Assembly: GCF_004359215.1 (NCBI RefSeq)
Contig: NC_090617.1
Coordinates: forward strand, 1,292,099 to 1,347,003
From: Bremia lactucae
Taxonomy: Eukaryota > Oomycota > Peronosporomycetes > Peronosporales > Peronosporaceae
Length of the DNA stretch: 54,905 nt
Reading direction: 5' to 3'
Shown here: positions 21,563-31,664 of the stretch, piece by piece
Layout of the letters: each line of letters begins with the position of its first letter
How positions within the stretch are numbered: the first letter of the stretch is position 1
Position numbers and translations under genes: made by a program
Notes under the pieces: generated by a model
The model's input: the letters and a program-made list of their open reading frames with translations, nothing else
Databases searched by the model: none
What the model was told of the DNA's origin: nothing

Positions 21563-21922
21563 ATGTGTAGCACAGTTATTGAGGTGCTGATATTTCGGAC
21601 CTTAACCTTGCTGGTCTATAGTGCTCGAGTACGAGGCCAAAACCATGTGATGACACTTCTCGTGGATTCGGGCGCATCACAGAATTTTGTGAAACTCTCG
21701 GCTTTTAAACAGAGACCGGCGATGTATGAGTCGCTTTGCCAGGATGGCAAGCGAGAAGAGGCGGTCGTTCGATTAGCGAACGGCGCACTCGTTAAGTCTG
21801 AGGGAGTTCAAGTTGATATCGCCTTCAGCTTTAGTGACTTCTCTTGTAGAGAGAAGTTGACGGTGCTAGGTATGGAGAATCCGTATGACCTCGTCCTAGA
21901 CATGTTATGGTTGGCAAGATAA
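21563..21922 (+). pseudogene. Aspartic protease, family A fragment
   Basis: A 119-residue open frame with LLVDSGASQNFVKL (active site) and YDLVLDMLWLAR, after which a stop replaces a codon conserved in the other copies. It follows the gag piece in the same direction. Further protease-like sequence continues to about 22180 with stops. Confidence 0.75.
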
Positions 21923-22189
21923 CAACCATGGATAGACTGGCGTACACGCACATATGCTACACTAACGCAGGACACTGGAAAGGATGTCTCCTGCGAGAAG
22001 CCGATGCATCTGATGTCGTGTCGAACACAATTGAGGGTGCGTTGATGGGATGTCAAAAGTCAGAAAGTATAACTCAGCTCGGAGAGACTGGTGTAGTGAG
22101 AAGAACGATGGCAATTAGTCATGCGTCCAACGGCCCTGCATAGAGCCGAGAGACTGTGGCAGTAGATAGCGAGCTGACAAGAAGTCAAG

Positions 22190-22355
22190 CGTCGCAAGAA
22201 TTAGCACAGCGTCAATAGCCTGATACGGTTGCAGGTGCGTTAGACGAGAGCAGCGGCACCCGCTTCCCAGTCGAAGGTCCCGGTCAAAAGGGAGGGGCCT
22301 TCAAACAAGATCTTCGAAGCCATTAAAGACAAAATGGCGGAGGAAGTCTCGGTCG
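22190..22355 (-). pseudogene. Family C fragment in flipped orientation
   Basis: The minus strand of this stretch matches the plus strand of 54835-54905 (CTCCGC...TTTGTCTTTAATGGC compared with CTCCGC...TTCGTCTTTGACGGC, then TTCGAAGGCCC). It continues the family C sequence that stops at 21112, but in the opposite orientation. Confidence 0.6.
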
Positions 22356-22697
22356 AGGTCCCAACACTAATGGATGCTGACAGCGTGCGCATATCCTTTC
22401 CATAGTCTTGCAGAGATTGCTTCGCCTGTTGCGCTCGATAGAAGCGCACCTGAAGCAACAATATGTTGCTTGGCGGCTGACACAAAGCGCGAACCTTTGC
22501 ATTAAAGATGCTCATCAAGGGAACGCCTTGCCGTCTGCCATTAGCGCCGAGTAAGCCCACTCTAAGGCATTACCGCGCAAATGAGACGTGTCGCATGACA
22601 CCATTTGGGTGTCGTCCTCGATGAGCTGTGCCACACCGCAATATTCCACGACTATTTGCCAGTGGACAATCGTGTTCACTGCAGTTCCTTCGAACTT
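22356..22697 (-). pseudogene. Family A gag, middle part
   Basis: The minus strand reads KFEGTAVNTIVHWQ, EYCGVAQLIEDD, LRGNALEWAYSAL and LSASISVG, the central capsid region of family A gag. It begins and ends abruptly at points that match the ends of the plus-strand pieces 24600-24971 and 21113-21540. Confidence 0.8.
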
Positions 22698-23661
22698 ACG
22701 GTCTGTTTCTTGAACCGTTCACGGAAGCGTGTAGCTTGTCAACCAGACCTTACGGCCTATGTTTTGTAAATTCTGTACAAAGGCTGTTCAAGCTTGAAAC
22801 AAGATTTTACATCCTTTGCCCATTTAGAGGTATACCACCGATGCCGGAAAAGACATGAAGAACTCCATCTCATACTTACGAGGCTTGGGAAGCCTGAATG
22901 AGTCGATTACCGGAATATGACACCGATCGTCAGTCATATCAGACCAACGAATTGAGTTATCCTTACAGGGCAACTAAGTCCTCTTCTCAGGAGCGAACCG
23001 CAACGTATTTAGGTCCCTCTCCTGATGGCTCATGTTAACTTTGACTTGGCCATATGAGCAATCCCTAGATTCGCTCCCGATCTGGTGATGCAAACTAGCA
23101 CCACTCGCAGAACTCATACCATCGCGACCACGTAGTTCCTGGTGTTGCATACTAAATACACCAGAGCGGGCATCGCGCTCGGAGTTATCTGATGATGACT
23201 TCCCACCAAAGAGGTCCGACGAGTATAAGAATCTCGTCATCACCTCTTTGGTAGTCACGTTAGAAACCAAAGGTTTAACGGACTCGGCCCCGGATGATCC
23301 GGCGGCCTTCTCAGTCGCCACTGAGTCGAGCGATGCAAGTGACTTGGACCGTAGTTGGTGTAGCAGGTGACTTGTCCCCGTCATCTGCAATGTCATCAAC
23401 AGATGACATACCCCACTCACCTCCAATGGGGGAAGTATGCGACATATCCCCCGCAATAGACGCGTTAGCGTCTACTGAAATATTTGCCTTACTGACAGCT
23501 GCCCTGATCCGTGCAGCTGCCAGCTTAGCGGCCTCGCGGCCAACGCGCACAGACTTGTTTGTCGCCATCTTTATTCTTGTCAAAATCAAGAATGCAAATA
23601 AATCGGTATTTAGACTAAAATCATAATGCAAATGAAATCGGTATTTTGATTTAAAAACCAA
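22698..23661 (-). pseudogene. Antisense ORF of family B (aORF-B, copy B2), first part
   Basis: The minus strand starts at ATG 23562 (MATNKSVRVG; an upstream in-frame ATG lies at 23661) with AAKLAAARIRAAVSKANISV, then, after frame changes, SSDLFGGKSSSDN and IPVIDSFRLPKPRKYEMEFF, then GRKVWL. The copy at 45600-46380 has AKLAAAR...SDANISVDA and SSDSFGGESS in the same order. The frame lies antisense to pol, next to the LTR that starts at 23746. The continuation is at 24973 on the plus strand because the block between has been inverted. No known domain was recognised. Confidence 0.5.
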
Positions 23662-23745
23662 TAATGCTAATTACAGGAAAAGACTAATAATCTTTTCTGT
23701 CACCCTACATCAATCACCATGGGGACTGTTGGTTTGGGCGGGTGG

Positions 23746-24600
23746 TGAAACGGGGTGTCCTGTTACATAAGAAATTATCCTATAAGAGGAAATAAATAAA
23801 GATGTGCATTATTATCTGTATAAATTTTGACTTAAATAGCTCTAGTAATACCAAATTGGCAAAATTGATGCAATAAAAACATTAGCTCTATTGATTGGTC
23901 GATTTAAGTCTAAATCAACCCCGCCAATCGTTTCAAGATACGATTGTGCGGTGCGCAAGGAGGCGTCATGGAGACTTGATAACAAGATAATCAGATTACT
24001 ATGAAACCAGTACAGCTAAATCAGCAGACATGATACCAGCCACCGCGGCACCTGAGCGTCTTTCTAATTCACATGTCATCACACAGCCACCGCGGCACCT
24101 GAGCGTCTTTTCCTCTTCTTCTGCCCATGTCATCAACCTTGACGTCTCCCTGATTAGCTCCAGCCTATCAACACTCGTATCATGACCTATCTTATCAGGA
24201 TGAGATGGAGATAACTCTTTCTCCACAACTATCTCGAACTTGTTATAGACTGATCGAAGACTATGATGAGATCTCGTTCACTGTACAGCTAAATCAGCAG
24301 ACATGATACCAGCCACCGCGGCACCTGAGCGTCTTTCTAATTCACATGTCATCACACAGCCACCGCGGCACCTGAGCGTCTTTCTAATTCACATGTCATC
24401 ACACAGCCACCGCGGCACCTGAGCGTCTTTTCATGAGCTGTCCATGTCATCAACCTTGACGTCTCCCTGATTAGCTCCAGCCTATCAACACTCGTATCAT
24501 GACCTATTGTGACGATGGATTAAAAATTAACCAATATATACTTAGTTAGATTTTAATATAATAAGTTCAATAGTAGATAGTAGATCGTTACGTTTAGTGA
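23746..24600 (+). mobile_element. Family B 3' LTR of copy B2, inverted and interrupted
   Basis: Preceded by a purine-rich tract (GGTTTGGGCGGGTGG), the sequence begins TGAAACGGGG and matches the LTR 46506-47012 through about 23990, then again at 24530-24600 (AGTAGATAG...GATCGTTACG). In between lies a repeat array not found in other copies. Its end is cut at about 24600, where family A gag begins. Confidence 0.6.
24010..24508. repeat. Nested tandem repeat inside an LTR
   Basis: A block of about 270 bp occurs twice, from 24010 and from 24283 (offset 273). Each block contains a 47-49-bp subrepeat starting CCACCGCGGCACCTGAGCGT, two copies in the first block and three in the second. The minus strand of the first block is open for 75 codons (HDTSVDRLELIRETSRLMTW and RCRGGCVMTCELERRSGAA), so it may derive from a coding exon. 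Confidence 0.8.
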
Positions 24601-24971
24601 GGATGAGCCTCAATATCGATTAGATCGTTACGTTTAGTGAGGGTGAGCCTCAATATCGATTGGCCTCCACCTCTCCGAACATCATCGGGAAGCAGTAGAG
24701 CCCTTGGTGCATGACTTAGTGACCAAGCCCTGTCTAGACACTTAAGCAGTCCTCCTGAGCAACATGTTGCTCAGTTGGAGCAATTTGAGACATTTGTGCT
24801 CGGACAGTAAAGAACCACGTCCGAGGCACCCAGCCATGCTGCGGCGGAGTCCGTCCATACGACCCAGGATGAGCTTAGGTGTGAGCAGGCTTGGAATGAG
24901 GCTCTCAACAGGTATGTTGAGACGCTCTCCACCCGGCCGCATCAGCCAAGGCCTATTCAGATGAGCCCGCC
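24600..24971 (+). pseudogene. Family A gag, N-terminal part
   Basis: After a 38-bp direct duplication (GATCGTTACGTTTAGTGAGG recurs at about 24589 and 24627), the sequence follows the family A gag start (GAGGATGAGCCTCAATAT) and N-terminal coding region through ATGAGCCCGCCG, where the intact copies read ATGGACCCGCCC. It stops there, exactly where the minus-strand piece 22697-22356 begins. Frame changes disable it. Confidence 0.75.
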
Positions 24972-25199
24972 GAGTCGGTGCACGCTATAAGTTGCACCGT
25001 TTGTCTAGAGAGGCAGGGATTCCTTGCCTCTCGTCGGGGCACTCATGCACATGCTGTTTAAAGGGTGCAGGTCATGCCCCTAGGGAAGCATTTTCTCTCA
25101 AAGATCTCCATTGAAGGACTCTCATCTCTTACGAAATGCTTCAAGGGATTGAAAACCTTCAATCCTTTTACAAGCGCGTTCAATGATGGACCTTTTGCC

Positions 25200-25390
25200 G
25201 AAAAGAATGGGGCTCGTCATACCTCAAGACGACCCGGAACGTCCAACATCAGTTGGGAACAAGGTTCCCAACTATCACGCTACGGTGGCTACCCTCGCCA
25301 ACGAACAAGATAACTAGTTCGAATCTTCTATGCCTCACGGTTTTTCAACAAAATTTCAACAAGAAAGCGCTTCTCACCATCTAAATCCAT
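25200..25390 (-). pseudogene. Chromodomain, family B (B2)
   Basis: The minus strand reads GEKRFLVEILLKNREA, then TSYLVRWRG, then PP and DSWEPCSQLMLDVPG, interrupted by three stops. It follows the integrase linker in the same frame. The reading LMDLDGEKRFLVE parallels MDAGGNQRFLVER in the intact chromodomain at 53498. Confidence 0.75.
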
Positions 25391-27177
25391 CAATTGATGC
25401 GGAGGAGTTGGAAAGATGGTGTTGGCCTCGTTTGACGAGCCCGATTCAACATCGTAATTTGGATCACACCCTTTATTATTTAAGAGAGAATCTTGACCAT
25501 GAGCGATCCCGTCATCGCGAGTAAGCGGCGACGGTCGATAATGTTTCCCGTGACCAGTTGAAAAGTTCAGCGCAGATTGCGACTGAACAACTGGCGAACG
25601 AAAGGTCACATCAGTCCCTTCAAAACGAGCTGTTGACAGCTCGTCAAAAGATCTCTTCCTCGAATGAAAGAGCGGATCGTCTGGTTTGAGAGAATCAGAC
25701 ACTGTTCCGAGACAATAAGTCTTTGGCTCGGAACCATTAGGCTTTGGCTGATGCCCTTGACCGTTCTGGTGTAATCCGGAATCGGAAGAAGCCTCGTACT
25801 GATGATACGGGCGGAGACGCCCAAAATTTGTTTAGTTGCGTACGCATTCTACGAGGCAGCTGGATCGTGTATGCATTGCCTTAGCGATGTAACACACGAG
25901 ACAAGCCGATACACCTGGGCAGAAATTTGTTACCGCCTACATTTGTCACTACGTGCTTTGGTAAATTTACCGTAGGCAGTAGCACTAGGTTATTAATTTT
26001 AAATGAAAGTATGTTTGCTCTTCCGAATTTGTCAGAGTTCCGTTTGTGTCGGTCCACCGCATCAGCGATGGAATCCTGTACGAAACGGACCACTACTTCT
26101 CTAGCCAGCAGGAAATCACCTGCTGACTCGGTTTTATTTATGTTTTCAGTGCGACCGGCTCGTACTACGAAATATACTAATCGCCTCATTATTGAGTGTA
26201 TTATCATTCTCATTAATATTACTGTTTTCGATGCTGAGTCTTTCAGTATCGTTGTCTAATTCAATGTTAGTTTACTCAACATTGGTATCCATCGCATTGG
26301 CCTAAAGGCTAATCCGTGATGAGTAAGAGCTAAAAGGTTCTTTGCTCGAGCGAGTCCCTCCCCCTTCTTAATTAAGAGTTACTTTCAAACAGGGTAGGTA
26401 TATGCGGGTGGCGTAAGCCATTCACAAAAAACGGTGAATGCTTTGTAGAAGCATGCACTGAACTCTTGATGGCAAATTCTACCATCGGCAAGAACTCGCT
26501 CAAACTCTTAAAAAGTGGACGTATCCGCGAAGTATCTCTTCGTTAATACAATTTGCACGCCCCGTCTGACCATCTGTTTCAAGATGATCAGAAGTTGACA
26601 TATATAACTGTGTTTCAAGTGATTTAAACACTGTTTGCCAACATTCCGCTGTAAATCCAGGGTCTCGATCTGTAACCAGTTCATAAGGCAAACATGGAGT
26701 CATAATATCGTTCAATTAAGACACGAGCACAGCCTTGTGCTGTGGTCGCTCCGGGGCGGCAGCAAGATGTACCATCTTTCTGAAAAATGCCATTACTCTT
26801 GTGGGTGTGCTCGGGGAATCCGAAAACAAAATCCATAGATACGGACTGCCAACACTCTGCCGGAACAGGCAGAGGGTGTACCGGAGCACGGGATGAAGCG
26901 CTGGACTTTACCCGTTGACAAATTTGCAAGCACGTATGTACTTCCGGACGAACTCATACCGGCGTGGCCAGTAGAAGTCGCGACTTATCGTGAGATAAGT
27001 TCTCACGTCATGATGAACACTTATTGGTGCATCGTGGTACTCAAACATGATGCGTAATCGCAAATCATGATGGGTAGGGAAAGCGACACGAGGTGCGTCG
27101 CCAGCAATGGCTGTATAATACAATAAACCATTGCGTTTCGTATATCGATCTGTTGAGGATCGACGCAATTTCGACAA
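25391..27177 (-). pseudogene. Integrase and linker, family B (B2)
   Basis: From 27177: a zinc-binding HHCC region (HHDLRLRIMFEYHDAP, with ACKFVNG at 26910), a broken catalytic core (MDFVFGFPEHTH at about 26850; TDRDPGFTAECW at 26680; GQTGRANCINEE at 26540), the SH3-like part (FGRANILSFKINNLVLL, 26213-25881), GRLRPYHQY near 25800, and a 124-residue linker (25702-25328) leading into the chromodomain. In the core the glutamate remains. A deletion or frame change separates the first and second acidic motifs. Confidence 0.8.
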
Positions 27178-27199
27178 TCCTTTAAGGATCGTTGGGATG

Positions 27200-28400
27200 A
27201 CTTCTTGGGTTATCTATCAACCCTTTAAGAGCCTTATCTTCTTGATAAGCTCGTCTAACGTCGTCGAGTAATGTTGACGACGGAACACTTATTGTTGCAA
27301 CAGCGGCCTTACGCTCACTGTTAATTTTCGCAGCCGGTTCAAAATCGGGCCGGCGCAAAAGGGCTTCAGCGACGACGTTAAGTCGTCCTGGTTTATATTC
27401 CGCGGAGAAGTTATACTCCTCGAAGAAATACTACCATCTCGCCATTTTTTGCGAGACGTGTGGACTGCTTACGGCCGTGCGTAAAGACGCATGATCCGTG
27501 TATATCTATCTCCCAAGAGATAGACCCTAAACTTAGCTAGTGCATATTTCATGGCAACGAGTTCTTTATCATGCACTGGGTAGTTGCGTTGAGCTGGTTA
27601 AAGCTGACGCGATTGATTACAGACGACGCGCTCTGCGCCGTCGTGTCATGTTGCATTAAAGCACATTCGATTGCGAAATCGCTGGCGTCACAGACGACAT
27701 GAAAAAGTCGGTCTTGGTCAGCAATCGCCAATCGTGGCGATTGCATCAAGATTTTCTTGATACCCTCGAAGGAACGCTGATATTTAGCGTTCCATGGCCA
27801 CTTAACATTTATCTTTAACAAAGAAGAAAGATGTACCGTCATTTCGGCATTATCGCCTGAGTACTTGTGCAGGTAAGCCGCTAACGCAGGAACTTTCGAA
27901 GTCGGTTTACATCGACTGGCACAGGCCAATTGGTGATCGCCTTGATATTTTCTGGATCCGGGCGTACACCGTGTTTGCCCCCGATGCACCCAAGAAGTGG
28001 TAATTCGCTTGCAGCGAATATACACTTCTTGAGATTTGCATACAACTTGTGCTTACGCAAAAGTGTAATAACCTTTCGGACGTGGGTACGATGTACTTCT
28101 ACATCCTACTTCCCGTTTATGGCTCTGCTATGAATGAAGACTCATCAAAATACCTCGGTGCAAAATCCCGTACCGATCTCAACACATCTATTAAATGTCG
28201 CAGGGGTATCACGTAGTCCATGTGATATGACAAGCCGCTCCCATAGAATACCGCTTGGGGTGCTTACTGCTATGATCGGAATTTCTTGTTCACGCATAAG
28301 GATCTGATAGAATCCATCGATCAGATCCGTTGAAGAAAATATAGTACTATTTGACATACCATCAATAATTACGTCTTATCGTGGTAGCGTCGTTTGAGCC
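27200..28400 (-). pseudogene. Reverse transcriptase and RNase H, family B (B2)
   Basis: The RT reads from about 28400: SSTDLIDGFYQILMRE, then SHGLRDTPATFNRC, a damaged catalytic region near 28150, then YPxxxSGDNAEMTVHLSSLL and AIADQDRLFHVVCDASDFAI (28025-27549). RNase H follows to about 27200 with PRRDFEPAA-like residues in broken frames. Multiple frame changes make it inactive. Confidence 0.75.
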
Positions 28401-29599
28401 GGTACTGTTCAGCGTTCAGTTTACTGAATGCGTGCCCAATTTGCCATCCTCCGTTTGCATTACAAACACAGAAGGTCAAAGATCTATGTGGGGAAGTTGA
28501 TTCCCTCACATGGCCTGCTGCTAAGCGCTCGGCAAAGAATTTGTCGATCGCTTATGCTTATTCACGAGGCAATGGCCATTGCAATATGACACAGTATTTC
28601 GACCTTGGAATTAGGTCTATTTCGTGTCGAGTGCCTTTATCCTTAGGCGACTCGCACAGAAATGATTCAGGGAAGACATCCTTAAATTTCTATAAATCGG
28701 TATATAAGTGTTTGTCTTCAAAGACACCCAGGATTGAGACGTAAATCGTTCAATCCACGTCTTCTCATCAAGGACACTTTCGTCTATCGATGAGCTACTG
28801 AGAATACGTTCGTTCTCAGAAAATACTATTGCCGACCGAATATTGCAACGAAATAGTCAGATGACAACTTCGTTGCGATATTTATCTGACTTTGCCACTA
28901 CGCATATCACGCAAGAACCGTTTCTTTTCTAGCGTTGGCAATTGAGTTGTCTCCGATGTAAACTTCGGGGGCGCTAATAGATCAAGTGTATAAACACTAC
29001 ACTTGATCCATTGTTTACTAAGACATTAGTTGTCTCAGTTTCTTTTTTGGAACTAATTTTCAAAGGTACCTGGAGACCTTTGACCACAGGTTTCCGGGGA
29101 TTCCCCAGAATTATTGGGGAGTATCCACCCCAACTGCCTCAAGCTGTGGTTGCGCTACTACAGCGAGATCCTCTACGATCAACTCTCCAGTCGATCGAGG
29201 AATTTCGCACTGTCGTTTATGGACTGGCGTTTTAAGCTTTCTTGGATGTTGCTTTTCAATCCCGCATCCTTGAATCGTACAACTCACTTATTCGATCGGT
29301 TAAACTTTGACGCTACCTGTGCTTGTGCACAGCCGTCTGAAACTATGTCTACGTCATAATGGTAGACCTTCAACGCTGCCTGTGCTCGTGCACGCCGTCG
29401 GGTCTAACTCCACAGCTTGTTGGTTATTCACACTGAGGTCTTGTGCAGTGATGCTTCGACCGAGCCACAAGCGAGGCCATCGCACTCACTCGTAGGAATT
29501 CACACGCTTGTGGACGCCCCAAGACGTTCATCAATTGGCCATCTGATGAACAAGAGACAGGCATCTTCACGGCTTGATGCTGTCAATTTATACATGGCT

Positions 29600-30275
29600 C
29601 GTACTTTCTGAGCCATGGTAATCCAAGGATGAGATCAAGTTTATCTTAATCTAATACGATGAAATCATTATCGTACTGCTTACCCTTTAACGTGTATTGG
29701 ATACCAGCAACACGTTTCCTAATCGTTACAGATGCGCCTTTTGTTAGGCGCACTGTCATCCTCAAAGAGGGATATCGTGCTCAATAAATTTGAGCTTGCG
29801 ATCTTCTAGCGATTGGCGTCTAATAAAGTTATTCGACGCCACACAATCGACTAGGGACTTAAGTAACAAATTATTTTGGCACTTATAATACAGAGTGATG
29901 AGGTTCATCTCATCCCCTGTGGCAGTTACACACAATGTTTGCGTGTGAGGAGCAACTTCCATGAAAAGACCTGCAAATTCTTTTGACGTTGCTGGATCAG
30001 TAAGGCTCGCTGCTACCATCTCGCAACAGCGTCGGATCCGCGTCCTCCGCTATTCCTAGCGAGAGGACGGTCTTTTCGCTCAGTGTTAATAGACACTTGC
30101 CGTGGGGGACTACACTCATATGCGTAGTGGCCCATTTTTTGACAAAGATTACAGAAAAAAATGTAATCGTTTGTAACTTGAAGAGCGAATACGCTCTCTG
30201 CATACGAAAGATCCTTGGTTTGTGGACCTCCGTTTTCTTGTCGTCATGGTGGACGATGAGCCTCAAACTGGACAA
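29600..30275 (-). pseudogene. Protease and gag end, family B (B2)
   Basis: The frame 30019-29762 reads LCVTATGDEMNLITL, then LVDCVASNNFIRRQSLE, where the protease active-site aspartate is present but the usual SGA is CVA. The downstream flap and wall region (DLILGLPW-type) is seen in broken frames near 29620 (PWLxKYEP). Bases 30275-30020 contain the degraded zinc-knuckle region. Confidence 0.65.
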
Positions 30276-30335
30276 AAGCCTGTTAAAGACTTCAGTCCTC
30301 CTGTTCCGCTATAGAGATCGCTTGGCCTTGCGACT

Positions 30336-30897
30336 CTAATCTAGCCGGAACAGGTGGGTCTTAATAGGATCGTTTGCAAGACCTTTAAAAAGCATAGTTA
30401 CCTGTGTTTGCTCATCTACTGGATGACTAACGATGTAACTGACCAGGTATCCTGCATGGTAAGCAGTAGCGTGAATGTCACGCTTGCCCTGCTTCATATC
30501 CAGGAGCTCGACTCGAGCCCTGAGTTCGGCATGTGGCGGCTCAAATGTGTCTGAGCCGGATCTTAAGGACCTCATACGATCCAAAGACTAATGGGTCGTG
30601 GAGCTTGAGCCCCAAGGCCCAAGATTTAGCTTGTCCGGCAAAGTTGGACATGCCATATTTCACTTTCGTGGCAACATCACTGATACGACGAGCTTCTATG
30701 GCGTCGTCTAACTTGACGAGCCATCTCAAAAGGGAGTCGCCTACAACTAACTTATTTCTATTTTTTAAACTTTCGGGTCGACGCGGAAGCTTCGGCCCAT
30801 TAGCAGCATATACATGCTGTTGTCTCAACAGTTCCAACTGTTGAGCACCCTGTTCTCTCAACACCTCTATGTGTTGAGAGCGTTGCTGGTGAAGCAA
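30336..30897 (-). pseudogene. Gag, family B (B2)
   Basis: From 30897: HIEVLREQGAQQLELLRQQH (a heptad-like N end), DSLLRWLVKLDDAIEARRI and YGMSNFAGQAKSWALGLKL, the capsid core, then after a frame change at about 30560 LRARVELLDMKQGKRD and TMLFKGLANDPIKTHLFRL. The same order is found in the copies at 15149-15988 and 40387-40800. Confidence 0.75.
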
Positions 30898-31185
30898 GGT
30901 TACTTTCTTTGGGCCGCGTCGAGTTCTGGTTGAATGAACTCGGCTATGGCCGCATGCTGTTCATCTCTGCCCCGAGTGTACAGCCTAGCGTCAACGGCTG
31001 GCCCGCCTACGACCGAAGTCATTCGTTCGATAGCGATCCAAACGATATCACAAATCAGAAAACCTCTCACACGTTGCGTAATAACTTTCTTGAGGGGCTT
31101 GGAAGATCCCTCCTTCTTCGTCCAACATGCTCATGTTAGATGGAACGTGTGTGGGCCGTTGAACGGACTACGAAGTGCTACCAGG

Positions 31186-31664
31186 TGTAACGGGGCACCT
31201 TTCGCAAGTACTGTTCAGTATTACTTAACCTTACACTGATTACAGTGTGGGTAGGGTGCCTCAAAATTTCACGTACACAAGAGCACAGAGGAAGGTTTCT
31301 AGGTAGCTAAGGGTCGTTATATACCAAAGGCAATTTCATGGATTTAGAGTTAGGAAAAGGTAAATGGTATTAATATAATTAGTTTCCTTCGTAACAATCT
31401 TCTATCTACTATTGAACTTATTCTTTTATTATTTAACAAAGTATGGCGCCTCCTTGCGCACTGCACAATCGTGTATTGAAAGGGTTGGCAGGTTGATTTT
31501 GACTTAAATCAACCAATCAATAGAGCTAATGTCGTATTGCATCAATTATATCAAATACGGTATTATTGGAACTATTTAATTCAAAATTATTAAAGACTTT
31601 AAATATTTCCTCTCATAGGAAATATTATCCCTCTAATAGGAAATAATACTTATGTAACGAACAC
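31186..31664 (-). mobile_element. Family B 5' LTR (B2)
   Basis: On the minus strand the 479-bp unit begins TGTTCGTTACATAAGTATTA and ends GTGCCCCGTTACA. Two bases later TGGTAGCACTTCG provides the primer-binding site (31183-31171). It is collinear with 39586-40091 and 46506-47012. Confidence 0.75.

Larger units (their letters stand above)
24973..31664 (-). mobile_element. Family B chromovirus, nearly complete (B2)
   Basis: Read on the minus strand: 5' LTR (31664-31186), primer-binding site (31183-31170), gag (30897-30336), protease (30090-29600), RT and RNase H (28400-27200), integrase (27177-25391), chromodomain (25390-25200) and the last part of the antisense-ORF region (to 24973). The 3' end and 3' LTR are present but flipped at 22698-24600. 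All frames are damaged. Confidence 0.8.
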
